Below, piece after piece: positions 12,001-23,325 of a DNA stretch of 64,000 nucleotides. Under the pieces are notes generated by a model. That model worked only from the letters and a program-made list of their open reading frames with translations. It was not told the DNA's origin and searched no databases. Positions within the stretch are counted from its first letter, which is position 1. Each line of letters opens with the position of its first letter. The stretch lies in contig OZ005619.1 of assembly GCA_963930655.1 (NCBI GenBank), positions 20,793,752 through 20,857,751 on the forward strand, written 5' to 3'. This stretch comes from Myrica gale. Lineage: Eukaryota; Streptophyta; Magnoliopsida; Fagales; Myricaceae. The translations under genes and the position numbers were made by a program.

Positions 12001-12117
12001 CGATTAGATATCATCTTTAGTGCAAAGGAAATTACTCTAGCTATATGAAATTTGCTTAGAACTATCTTTATAAAGAGAACATAAACTCAAGGCAGTGAAA
12101 GGCAAACTTCAAGCCAC
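9091..12117. other. Intergenic: J-like gene promoter, repeats, SABATH promoter
   Basis: 9091-9200 is the likely 5' UTR of the J-like gene. At 10085-10290 there are three or four imperfect copies of a motif around AAAGATATCGCCAGAATT, then a GC-richer non-coding block (10300-10660). 10855-11160 is a member of the AT-rich dispersed family. 11200-12100 is AT-rich. No open frame resembles a protein family I know. Confidence 0.5.
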
Positions 12118-14532
12118 ATGGATCTGGAGAAAGTCTTCCACATGACAGAAGGAGTTGGTGTCACTAGTTATGCCAGAAATTCCTCACTTCAGGTTACCCC
12201 CCTTCTCTCTTCTGCCAGCTTTCTGAGTACGTACTCTTTCCGGCCCTAAGTTTTACTAGTTCCTCATTTTATTTGCTTTTTTCGATTTTCCTGATTGACA
12301 GAAGAAAGCTTCTGAGATGGTGAAGCACATAATGACAGAAACAGTTCGAGAAATTTTTCTTGCAACTACTCCAAAGAGCTTAGGCGTAGCTGATTTGGGT
12401 TGCTCTTCTGGACCCAATACCTTTACCGTCATCAAAGATATTGTTGAAGCTGTTGAAGGGACTAGCCACAAAATGTTGCATCCACCACCAGAATTCCGTG
12501 TGTACCTTAATGACCTTCCAACGAATGACTTTAACTCAATCTTCAAGGCCTTGCCGGAATTCTATAGGGAGCTTAGGAAAGGAAAAAGTGGTGGAAGTCC
12601 CTCTATTTTCATAGGAGGCTATGCTGGCTCTTTTTATGGGAGACTCTTCCCCAACAACTGCTTGCACTTCATTTATTCCTGCTACAGTTTGCACTGGCTC
12701 TCAAGGGTGAGACTTCCCTTTCTCCACTCTTTTTTTCAATCTTTTTGATCTTACACTAATGAGTAATGAGTGCATGCTTATCCACTATTGGGTCATAAAG
12801 GTTCCTCCAGCTCTTTACGACGAGAAGGGCAGATCAATAAACAAAGGTCACGTTTACATTTCTGCATCCAGCCCTCCACAGGTTTCGCAGGCATATACTC
12901 AGCAATTCCAGGAGGACTTCACTTTGTTCCTCCGCTCACGGTCTGAGGAGCTAATTTCTGGAGGACAAATGGTACTAATCTTCCTCGGAAGGAGAGGTCC
13001 AGATCATGTTGACAGAGGCAACTGTTTCTTCTGGGAACTTCTCTCACGGTCCTTTGGCCTCTTGATCGCTAAGGTACTGCCCGTTAGATTTCAGAATATC
13101 TTCTAGCAGTAGAAGGGAACACAGAGCATTCCAATAGATATGCTTGATGAACAATTAAGGAGAAAAAGATGGAAAACACCTTTGCTATGGGAAATTTGAT
13201 GTAGGAAAAATACGTACGCTCATTCTTCCTTCACGTACTTCAAAATTAGTTCCCACTAATGCATATCAATAAGAATCAGAACTTCGAGTTGCTTACATGC
13301 AGCTACCCCAAAAGAGTGGACCGGAGAAGAGTGGACCGGAGCATTCATGATACAATTGGGGTCCTCTTTAAGTCTCTTCAAAGTATGCAGCAATGGAAGG
13401 CGGTTCATATCCGTCAAGGTGCCAATATGTCCGCGCACCAACTCACTCGTTGGGTTGCTTCTAGAGTGTGTTCTGGGGGAACAGATTGCTTCCGAAGGCA
13501 ATCCGTTCCGGATGTCCGGATGGATGGCTGGATGTCGTCCATCCGGACATCCTACGGTCGGGAGCCCGGGAGCAGTGTGGGTCTCACCCGGGACCCACAC
13601 CTGGCCTGGCAGTACGGGCAACACCCTGCCCGGGCTCCCAACCGTTGGATGGCCGGATGGACGTCCGGCAATCCGCTCTCGTGTTCTGGAAGCTGCCCCT
13701 GTTCATGAGCTTTTGAAAGATCTGTCCTGGTTATATGCTGGGTGTGGATCCCCCATAGCTAGTTGTGCCCTTTTCCTTCTTTTAGTTTTAGGTGCTTTCG
13801 TTTCTACTGTCTTTGTGACTGGTTTGGTACCCTGATTTCGTTTTTCAATAAACTTAGTAGATTTGATTAAAAAAAAACTTCGAGTTTATTCCTCTATGAC
13901 TTCTATGATATGATCAAAAATTAAACGCAAATTCTGAGAAATGGTATTTATAATCTTAACAATGAAGAAGTACGTGGGAGTAGTTCAGGGCTCAGACAAA
14001 GTCATCTAGGTCAAGTCTAGAAATTTATGGAGAGAGTCTGATATTAGTTGAGAGTGCCGATTCTCGAGATTTTCATTTGAGAGCTGTTAATTAACATAAT
14101 TAATCACCAATCTTTTTAGCAGCTTTGTTTATTTTCTACTCTCTACGCATTCAATAATGTTATATATCTTTGTTTTCGTTTTATTTGTATCTCTTCCAGG
14201 GAGAAGTTGAGGAAGAGAAGCTTGATTCTTACGATGTACATTTCTACGCACCATCCAAGAATGAAATAGAAGACGAAGTTAGAAAGGAAGGTTCTTTTGG
14301 GTTGGACCGGCTGGAGATGTTTGAAATAGAGAGGGATGAAAAAGAAAGTCTGAGCTATGGGGCCGAAGTTGCAATGACAATTAGGGCCATCCAGGAATCC
14401 ATGATTTGCCACCACTTCGGGGAGAGGATGCTAGAAAATCTGTTCAATAACTATGGAAGGATAGTGGATGAAGAAATGGCTAAAGAGAAAATAAAGCCCA
14501 TCACTTTTGCTATTGTTCTAAGAAAATTATGA
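12118..14532 (+). CDS. SABATH family SAM-dependent carboxyl methyltransferase (JMT/SAMT-like)
   Basis: Four exons: 12118-12192, 12302-12706, 12801-13073 and 14200-14532, all with GT-AG introns and a continuous frame. They give 361 aa, the usual family size. The SAM-binding motif [10 protein letters not shown] is at residues 56-65. The N-terminal [14 protein letters not shown] matches the substrate/SAM lid of SABATH enzymes. A Trp sits in SLHWLS (residue about 157), and [13 protein letters not shown] and FLGRR follow the family order. The third intron falls before [10 protein letters not shown], the position known in jasmonate/salicylate methyltransferases. Expected reaction: SAM-dependent methylation of a small carboxylic acid (for example salicylate, jasmonate or benzoate) in the cytosol. 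The substrate cannot be read from the sequence. Intron 3 (1126 bp) is enlarged by a retroposon (13291-13875), but the coding sequence is intact. Confidence 0.92.
13280..13886 (+). mobile_element. Non-LTR retroposon (5'-truncated LINE or similar) in SABATH intron 3
   Basis: An insertion of about 585 bp is flanked by the 11-bp direct repeat AACTTCGAGTT at 13280-13290 and 13876-13886, a target-site duplication. It ends in AATAAA followed by a run of A just before the right repeat, as expected for target-primed insertion in the plus orientation. The G+C-rich interior contrasts with the AT-rich intron. The long open frames inside (13259-13835) show no domain I recognise. Confidence 0.8.
13506..13667. 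repeat. GC-rich foldback (hairpin) nested in the retroposon
   Basis: Arms of about 35 bp (13536-13569 against 13629-13664, core GGGAGCCCGGG / CCCGGGCTCCC) flank a second palindrome (GTGTGGGTC ... GACCCACAC). The whole is bordered by GGCAATCCG at 13498-13506 and 13668-13676. That suggests a small GC-rich foldback element with a 9-bp duplication nested inside the retroposon. Boundaries are by eye. Confidence 0.6.
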
Positions 14533-17500
14533 ACCAGAGATGGTCAAATAGAAATGCCATCAAACTTGGGCTTTCTCTTCCGACCCAAAAAAGAAACGTG
14601 TTGTTTTCTCACTGGGCTTCCCCAAACGCAACCTCTGGAAAGTTCACAGATGCAGCTAGCAATTCCCTCAACTCGCTCGCGTGCCCTATTATCCATTTAC
14701 AGAATCAACTTTGATTCTACGCTCGGGACAAACCAAATTGGTCCATAACCGGTACTCCTTCAATAATGGTGTCTAGGTGCTACACCATTATTGTTGGGTC
14801 TGTCATTCTCACCAAGTTAAATCAACAAGACAAGTTATGATCAAAAGCCGAGTATAAAAAGGAGCAGCCTATTTGTAGAATAGGACCAAACAAGCATGCT
14901 CCCCGTAGCGCCATTCTACGAGGCTCACCATGGCCAACCTTATCTAATCTTTTAATTATGAATGCCGTTGTATTCCAATCTTAATCCGTGAAGCCATTGG
15001 AGCCTAATTCATGAAAGAATAATTCTGGAAACGCCTGTTGTATGAAATTAGAGGGATTTGACGTTTCTGTTTTTTGCAAAGGTGTTTTTCATAAACTATG
15101 AACAAAAAGGAACTCTATAACAGTTACCGACATTCAGAGGACTGTCACCCCCCCCCCCCCAATTTGGCTGAGCAAGGGCCCCAACTGATGCATATTCTAC
15201 AAGGCTACTTAGCTCCCTATATTGGCTGTTAGAGACATCTTTCTTGGCACTATTCAAGCACAACTTCAGTCTACACAGCATTCTTCCCTACGTGGCCCCC
15301 AACCCCCGACTTTCCTTGTCAACCAAAGAGTAGGATAATAATTAATGAAGAGCAGTACACTTATCACAGGAAAATCTTGCGCTCTCTACATCACTAGCTC
15401 TATCTCCCTATTCTAACCGGCCAGCCAACTTCATTCATGATGTCTCGTATATCAATAATTGCTGTGGCCCTCATAAACGTACACTACAAATTTGGAGTTG
15501 CCCCTTCTTGTACTGGGAAGTGGAAAATGACACCAAAGCCTACTTGGAAAATGCATGTGTCTAACTCAACGACTCTGCAATGGAGAATCTCTTGAGCAAT
15601 AATCGGCAAGGCCAATTCTGCACCGCCAAGCCAAATCATACACAGGGGGCCAACAAAGTGGAGGACAACTCTATGCACCCATATCTGTATTTTGTCCTGT
15701 AAGCTTCATAATCATTTTGAACTTTGCGCTCATTCTACCTTTTTGACCCTTTTTGTCCCCCTCCCTCTTGTACTTGGGGGACCTTTGTAATTACTCATAT
15801 TGCATAGTTTTCTGCTAGACATGTGGTATACAGTACGAACTATAGAATCTCCTCTGGGGTATCAACTCTCAAGGAAGTGGGTGAATGAATTCCTGTCAAT
15901 CAAAATAGACTGAGTTTGAGGCTGCAGAGATTTTTTTTTCTAAGCAAAAGTTTTATTAATAAAGCGTGCTACTAGGGTGGCTAAAAACAGCAGTCCGAAA
16001 GTGTAACAGAGGAGGGTAAAACATTCAAACGAAGGTTGCCACGCCTCCGTTCCAGGACTCTCCACAACAATATGATCTGAATTGTAGTCATGGATGAGTC
16101 CACAACACACTGTATAAGTTAGCTCACAGCTCATTTCTACATGCCCCTCTCTCTTCCCCCCTGATTGCTGTCTGTTTCTATAACGCCAAATTACAGGTAT
16201 AAGGGAAAATCTCTTAACATGAATCCGATGGATTGCCGCTAAGAATAAGATACAGGGAGCAATCCTTATCCATCAGAATAAAGAAAACTTCATGGAAAGA
16301 CACTTGAGAAAAAATGATTGCCTATCAGTCTATCACAGCTTGTTTTTCAGTCTTAAATGCCTGTCGAGACTATAAATTATGTAGAACATCAAATATTCAT
16401 GCAAATTACAGCAGTAATTATACATTGTGTGTTCAGCGTAAAGCATCATAGCAGAGGTCCATAGAAAGTGGTCACACCTGCCGGAGGTTCTCACCGAATG
16501 TTTTGAGAAGAGAACCCAATTCAATCCTCTGTTTTTGGGTAACTAAACCCAATTCAATATTCATTGACGTGACTATCTATTCTTACTTTGCAAGGAATTA
16601 TTGAAATAGTTCCCTCATGTCTAATGACATCAGGGGTACGTCCTTTCCTTTGACAAACAAGGGAAGCGGGCGAGTCTTCACCACTCATTTTCATTCTATT
16701 CCTCTCAAAATATCTCCCTCGAAGCGAATTGTAACGAGAGTAGATGCCCCATTTTAAGGCTTGTGTTGTCATGTAAAAGGCTAAAACCAGGGGAGCCCCG
16801 TATTGGAATATCAGTTATACTTCTGCAGATGGAAGAAGTTTCTAAAGTTTTTACATAAAATTTACTTGGTCCTAGTACGTATATTTTGGTTCTCTGTTTG
16901 CTTGATTTATTGTTTGACGAAGGAATTGATTGGGGAATATATTGCTTACCTCAATTTCAACTCTCTAGACTCCTAGAGGGATCTTAACCACGGACATAAT
17001 AAAAGCCAAGTAGGATAAGAAAGCTAGGAAATGCAGAAAGTACTCTATTATTAAAGTCCTTGTCAACAAGGGGTTTCTCATTCTAAAGTCCATTAGCAGC
17101 TGTTACGGGAATCCTGATGGTGAGTAGTCCCCATGGCCTGTCTCCACCTGCAATTTTATAAGTATGCCAAAACAGTACTTGAGATCGTTCATCCATATTC
17201 AACCTTTAATCCGATTGACGAGCAAAGGACCACGAGTGTACATAAATTATCTGCTAAAAAGTACCAGGATTCTCATAAAACTGCAGATAATAGGGTCCCA
17301 ACGAAAGAACAACCCCAATGTCCTACAAACATGCCATCCTCTTCCATGCTTGGTTTTTGCAGCCTCTATTGAGTTTGAGTTCATGCATCAAACCCACATC
17401 TATGATTCACAATTTTCCAATCGAGTATTATACCAAGTCGATCCAATCCGCTGGATAGATAACAAAATTTTCTCTATACTTTTTATGCCATTTCTTTTAG

Positions 17501-18415
17501 CATAGAAGGAACCATCGAGGAAAAAGAATGGTATTCCATTAATGCAATTGATAAAAGCAAGGCCTCCAACTTTGCCTATATAATCGAGGACTTCTCTTTT
17601 GGAAAACACTACCTCCAACTAATGGATAAGAGCAAGCTGCCACACCCTAATTGAACACACTCAGACTTATTAGAATATACATTCCTTCACAAAAAGGCAT
17701 CGTCTGTTAGCACCCACCACTAAACACCCAATTCAAAACATACCTTACCATTTTCCCTGTTCCTCAAGCTGACAGAAACAAAATAAATTGGCTCTGCTGT
17801 GCGGTACGGGAAAAAGTAACAAATAAACAAAACCGAAAGGAAAAAAAAAATCGACAGAAGAGAAATTAATGAAAAGAAGGCAAAGTCCATGACATGTCCC
17901 ATTGGGAGAACATTAAGGAAAGCAAAAGGTTGTATTGTGGGTTTGGTAAAAGCCGTTTAGAATCCGATGGTGTAAAGAAAATCCAACCACCACGAAACGG
18001 TGGTCTTTTTATTGTGGAATTAATCATCACAGCCCCCAAAGAGAGGAACAAAAATTGGAAAAGGGGAAGAGAAAAAGTTGAGGTAGGCAAAGGAAAATGG
18101 AGATCACCTATTAAGAATCAAATCACCTAATGGAAGCATAGGAAAGCGACTTTTCCACAAGAGATATCAGGGAAAGTGAAAGTAAAGTACACTTTGAAAA
18201 TAATTCTCATATAATTCTTTGATGATGGGTGCTAACATCCACTACATAACACTTTGTTGCTTGAGGAAAAAAATACATAATTTCTTTGAAGTGGGACAAA
18301 TGCTCAATGGTATCTTTGTATTTTATTCATTTGAAATTATCAATTTAGTGTTAACTTTGAACATTTCTTTAAGTTTTAATTTATCCTTTTCAAATTTAGG
18401 CCTCTGTTTATTACT
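14533..18415. other. Intergenic, gene-poor
   Basis: No protein family recognised. A run of about a dozen C lies near 15149-15160. On minus, around 15935-16135, sequence ending AATAAAACTTTTGCTTAG then A-rich looks like the polyadenylated end of a retroposed transcript, but no target duplication was found. Many short open frames exist without domain support. Confidence 0.5.
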
Positions 18416-18712
18416 AATTATAAAAGATTTTTTTTTTCTTGTTAGGGAAAAGGGGAAGTAGGAGCTTAAACCACTTAGTGCTTCGCTGAGAGAGAGTAAA
18501 CAAACTCCGCAGAGGTAGATCCAACACACCTTCAAAAGAGCCTATTCTTTGAACGGAAAATACCGACTTATGAAGTTTGTCTACTCTCCATCCAGTAGCG
18601 ATGTGGGATGAGAATTTTTCTCTCTTCTTTTTCTTGTTAGGGGAAAGGGGGAGTAGGAACTTAAATCACTTAGTGCTTCGGTGGTAGAGTGTAAACAAAT
18701 TATAAAAGATTT
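18416..18712 (-). mobile_element. Short retroposon with 15-bp target duplication and internal repeat pair
   Basis: AATTATAAAAGATTT occurs at 18416-18430 and 18698-18712 and flanks about 267 bp. On minus the insert ends in an A-run (AACAAGAAAAAAAAAA), so it is a polyadenylated insertion in minus orientation. Two copies of a ~68-bp sequence (about 18437-18503 and 18631-18697, sharing CACTTAGTGCTTCG) form its two ends. The centre carries ATCCCACATCG on minus (18600-18610), a perfect match to the plant snRNA upstream sequence element consensus RTCCCACATCG. It may be a composite SINE-like element. The family is unknown to me. Confidence 0.65.
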
Positions 18713-18963
18713 AAAAGAAGATAAAGCATCAAAAATATAGCCAAGCTAACTAGTAATAATATATTACTAATTAACCCAAACCAGAAATGTACAGTCGTTT
18801 TATCCTTTCTTGGTCAGAAACAACTCACCAAGAGAACTCGCCAAGAGAAAATAGAGCCTAGAAGTTAACACTGACATAGCACTTTAGCGGCCATAAGGAA
18901 GACTGTGAAACAGTAGAAATTTGTTCTTCTCTTATATATATATATATATTCAAAATTTGGCCG
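18713..18963. other. 3' flank of DUF4408 gene
   Basis: Short AT-rich spacer with a TATATA run near 18935-18948. Probably the 3' UTR of the gene at 18964. Confidence 0.4.
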
Positions 18964-19722
18964 CTAACTGGTAACTGGGACTCGAATCTGATTGGAAAGA
19001 ACAATGGGAAGAGACTCTTGGCGACGAAACTTCAACTGCTTCGCAATAAATTCCTCTATGGTGTGCTGGAACTCCTCGTTGCTTAGTTCATCTTCCGGAT
19101 AGAGGTTCTCACCTTTTCGGCACTTCTCCGTCTCCGATCGCTGGAGTTTTCCTTCGTACTTCTCTCGATGAAGCTTCTCCGATCGAGTCCTCCTATATGC
19201 TTTTGGATGCACCAGATCCGTATCTGATTCCGCGTCGGTGTCCGAGTCAGAGTCTTCACCAGAATGCCCGTTCTTCTCGCAGATAGTTTGCTTGTCATGG
19301 TACATAATCACATCAGGCGCATGCGCCGGAGGATCGGTTTCGTACTGTGTCTTCGTTCCTTCACCGCTGTTCTTTATGAATTCCTCGTACAGTTCGGTCT
19401 CGGAATCAGGACCGGTCGGTTTTTGACCGGAAAACCGGCCGGACTTGACAATAAGAGTGGCGATGATGACATTGCAGAGCATAAACACGAAGATAGGGCT
19501 CGCGACGAAACCTGAGAGTTGCCGGAAGTACTCGCCGGAGATTTTGACAGCGAAAGGGATCCGAGTGAAGGTCCACGAGACGAGCACCAGAGCCACACAC
19601 AACTCGAGGTAGCGAAAGAGCTTAGCAATGCGAAACCTTGCGCTCGTTTTCTCTGGATTTTTAGATATGAAAGTTACGCAGGATTTCTCCGCCTTTCCGT
19701 CGTCGAAATCGAACAAATCCAT
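18964..19722 (-). CDS. DUF4408 / DUF761 domain protein
   Basis: Single exon. I start at the Met opening MDLFDFDDGKAEKSC because DUF4408 proteins typically begin with such a MDxFxFDDxKAEK motif. A Met 25 codons upstream (19797) is in frame but is probably in the leader. The product is 252 aa. There are two hydrophobic segments (about residues 37-57, YLELCVALVLVSWTFTR, and 74-95). A long acidic and charged linker rich in Asp/Ser/Thr follows, then a C-terminal DUF761-type motif (LSNEEFQHTIEEFIAKQ and QES). The biochemical role is unknown. Family members are plant-specific membrane-associated proteins, some linked to stress responses. Confidence 0.88.
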   Translation of the reverse strand: MDLFDFDDGKAEKSCVTFISKNPEKTSARFRIAKLFRYLELCVALVLVSWTFTRIPFAVKISGEYFRQLSGFVASPIFVFMLCNVIIATLIVKSGRFSGQKPTGPDSETELYEEFIKNSGEGTKTQYETDPPAHAPDVIMYHDKQTICEKNGHSGEDSDSDTDAESDTDLVHPKAYRRTRSEKLHREKYEGKLQRSETEKCRKGENLYPEDELSNEEFQHTIEEFIAKQLKFRRQESLPIVLSNQIRVPVTS

Positions 19723-22700
19723 CACGGAGGGAGAGAGGCGAAAGCGATGGTTGGAACTGAAGAGTGTTTTATGGCATTGGTTTTCAGAGTGGGACAAAAT
19801 TAATGCAGAGGAGGGTGTCTGGGGAACTGGTTTTCAGGGAAAATTGGAAGGAAAGCAGAAAGGAAAGGAAAACGAGACAAAATCCAGTAGGAAAATCTTG
19901 GAAGAGCAAAAGAAAGCTATGTACCCAATACACACACCCCGACTGCACTGTACGGCGAGAGCAGTGAGGAGTCGATGTCTGGTTTCTTAAAGAACAATTG
20001 CTTGCACCTCGAAGAACTGAACCCTTTAAGTTGACGGATCTTTGCCTTTTATGTAGACCCATCGAGAACTTAATCCGATATTAAAATAAGTAAATCATTA
20101 ATTAAACAGTAATTATTTTTAGGTCTCGACTTAATCAACCAGACCGAGACCCGGTTCCTGTGGGTGAATGGGCCCGGAGAGGGTATGCCACGTGGATGCC
20201 ATAACGCAATTTCTCTGTGCTTTTGATTTGGGTATTTTATTTTGATGTTCTGTCTTTCGTTTTCTGCGTCCGCTTGCTCTTTGGAGCGTCTGCTTGAGTC
20301 GCGGTGAGAATTCCGTATTTTTCAATTACTCGAGAAGATAAGCGTGAGTGGATTGGCATCTGGCATGATGCGCTGTCACGCTGTGATGCGATAAGACGTG
20401 GGATTTCACGTGGGCCCTGGCATCAGAATACTCCTCGTGCGTTCTGGTGTATCAGATTTTCTCGTGGGTTGTACCGTCGGTAAGGACCGGAGCGAAATAT
20501 TCACCTTTCGTCTCCGATGGTTTGCTTGAACATGTTAGTTACTATTGGATTTACGTAGAAAAAAAAGGATTTACTTGTCGGTTTCAATTTAATTTGTACA
20601 TAAAAAACTGTATGACAGTTTCACATTTATAAAATATCTAGATAGTTAGTTAAACAGTTCTAGATATTAGGAATAATTAAGCCGGTTTTGACTAATGTTC
20701 TTATAAAAAAAAGTGTTTTATTGTGGTCACCCAAACTTTACAAGATGGGAATGATTTTCAGGGTGTGGTAAAAATTTCACAAAATATTTCACCTAACTCC
20801 TAATAAAATATTACAATATAATCTCTCTTTTCTTTCATACAAAATATAAAAAATTACAAAAAATATAAAAAATTACATCTCTCTTCATTTTTTCACTAAA
20901 CCCAATACTAACACTAAATTCAATACCAAAAATTTTACAACACAAACATAACCTCAGTTTGAATTGCGAGAACAAACTATTGGTAAGTTAGAAGTCAACC
21001 GTGCATGTAATTAAAGCTTTGATCGCTTACCAAAAAAAAATTAAAGATTTGATCAATTTGGTCACGTTGCTTCTAGCTCTTGCCTCACTCTACTTTTTGT
21101 TTTAGTAAATAACATGTTCGCTTCTGTTCTTTCTTTTTTCCTCCCAACCGGTAGAAACGTTCAAAGAAGCATGCGCGGGGGGTGGGGTGGGGTGGGGTTG
21201 GGTACCAAAATCGACGTGCACCGAAATCGGAGCAGCAGTGAATCATGCCCGGACATCTCGTGTCCTTCGAAGCTTATAGTACGGCGAGCTTTGGTCGACT
21301 TAAATAAAGTCCGTGTTTGGTGGTTAAGGGATGGTATAAATCTTTTTTTATTGTCTTTTCAACGATTGCAGACTGAAAGCGATACAGTGCTTGACGGACA
21401 CGCGATTGTCTGTGATTCAACTTGGTACTTGGTCAATAGCTTGACAAGAGTTTTCGAGTGAAAGAGATCGACATCAATTTCAGCATTAAGATATATAAAC
21501 TTCAAGACGAAAGAAATTTTGGATTGAGATTTAAATTAAAGGATTTGAAAGAATGTTTATTGGTAAAAATTGATCTATATTTTATATGAAATTTAACAGT
21601 ATATATCATTTAAAAGGTCTAAATCCATCGATATATTCCATGCTAAAAAATTCTTATATTCTTTCCATTAATTTAAAATATAAAGCAGCTCCTTTTTTGT
21701 ACTTTAGCCGGTTTTTCTTTAAGTAATGAGTAGAAGGAGTACAGAGAAGAAAACAAAAGCAAAAACATTAAAACAAAAAGCAAAAGATCAGGTCTGAGTG
21801 ACCTTGGGAGTTGGAGAGCAACATTTGTACATAGAGCAGGGGCGAGCAGAGTCGTTGTTCAAAGACAAGGACTTGGTAATGGTACGAGCTGCCGCTGGTT
21901 GACTGGGCCACTCCACTACGTCCTGATGTTCTACAGCAGTACGGCCCCACACTCGCACTGAAGTAGAAGAAAAGGGTTTTCTGGACTCGTGTAGATGAAG
22001 GCGTGAAGTTCCTACGTGAATAGTAGCTAGTAATAGGGGAATAGATGGTGCCCGTGAGTCCATGACCTTCTATTTTGATCCTGCTGCCTGCGTGTTTGTT
22101 TGTTTTTTTGCACAGCTTTATTAGATTGAATTGACAGCGTGATGGGCGCCTCAAGCGTGTGTTTCTCCAGATACCGACACCCAGCTATTCTGCTAATAAG
22201 AAACAAACTGCCATATTTCCCCACCCATATTAGCTATAATCTCATTTACTTTCCACTCTGCCACAAACACAAATACGATAAAAGTATAACAAGCAATGTT
22301 GAACTATTCACGGAGATTAGAACAAGATTAGAACCTTGTTGTAAACTCACTCGGTCCATGATGGTGCTCTGCAAATAGGGGACACAAGAATCAACCCAAG
22401 CACACGCTCCGTGTATTTCATCTGCCACATGAAATCAAACAAAAGAAAAAATACATGACATACAAAATAAGGATATTGTGACAAATATGACAAATAAAGG
22501 GCAGCTGAATTTGGCTAACTTACTGCAAAGAGACTAAGAATGTAAGCACCAACAGTTACCCCCAAGCACATAACCTCTTTTAGCCTGAAGAAAAATCTTA
22601 TCAATAACCGCTTGAGAAAACTGTAACTAGTAACAGAGGAAGAAATAGCTTGATCTATATAGCTGACTCTAAATAAATTTCAAGGAGGATATTCAAACGC

Positions 22701-23179
22701 CATCACAGGGCCTAATGCAAAGTAAATATGCATGTGCCCTATTTCACATATAACATGAAAAGCTAGCCCCTGTTTAAAAAATATTACCGGTAAGTTCTAA
22801 ATCACAACATAACCTTCACGTATCATTCCTCATTCCTCCTATCTCAACTTAAAAAGCACTTAATAGGACACTGAATAAGACATTAAAAATTGGCACCAAA
22901 TAATCTTGTGCTGCTGAGGGCTGTATCTTTGCCATAACATTAGATGATTGATAATACAACACAGACAAGACAAGAATTCTTATAGCTACAGTTTCACAAA
23001 CTAAGCATTTACCATCTTTTACATGGAGCCCATGTTGCTGGAGAGAATGCTCCTTAGCCTGCAGTATGGATGGTCTTGCTCAATGTTATTGTTTTGAACC
23101 GCATGACAGCAGAGAATAGATTAGAAAATACTAGGAGTTCTTTTTGTAAGAAACTAGTAGAAAACATTCGGTAGCAATG
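19723..23179. other. Intergenic
   Basis: Contains the likely DUF4408 promoter (to about 20450), AT-rich dispersed repeats (20765-20960, 21525-21650) and non-coding DNA. A G-rich stretch lies near 21176-21200. Open frames near 21768-22224 (minus) show no recognised domain. Confidence 0.45.
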
Positions 23180-23325
23180 ACAAAGTCTGTACCTTTAGCA
23201 TATAATTGGGTTCTTAGAGAATGCATTCTGTTGTCCCAGCAGATGAGGCCACCTATTTTCCCAATTGGAGTCTCATATACGGGCAATATTGATTTCTCTC
23301 CCGACACCAAACTGCACATTCTGAT
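23180..23325 (-). pseudogene. Nitrilase exon relic (NIT4-like)
   Basis: The minus strand encodes LPVYETPIGKIGGLICWDNR followed by RTQLYAKG, then a GT donor. This matches the plant nitrilase segment around the catalytic-domain ICWENRMPLLR motif at the usual exon end. Upstream, the expected FGDGST part appears as FGVG in another frame (one-base shift). No other nitrilase exon was found nearby. In this family the catalytic Cys lies further downstream and is absent here. Non-functional single-exon remnant. Confidence 0.7.

Noticed and set aside
13259-13835. Overlapping long frames in SABATH intron 3
   Set aside because: They lie in the GC-rich retroposon and foldback, where stops are rare by composition. 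No recognised domain.
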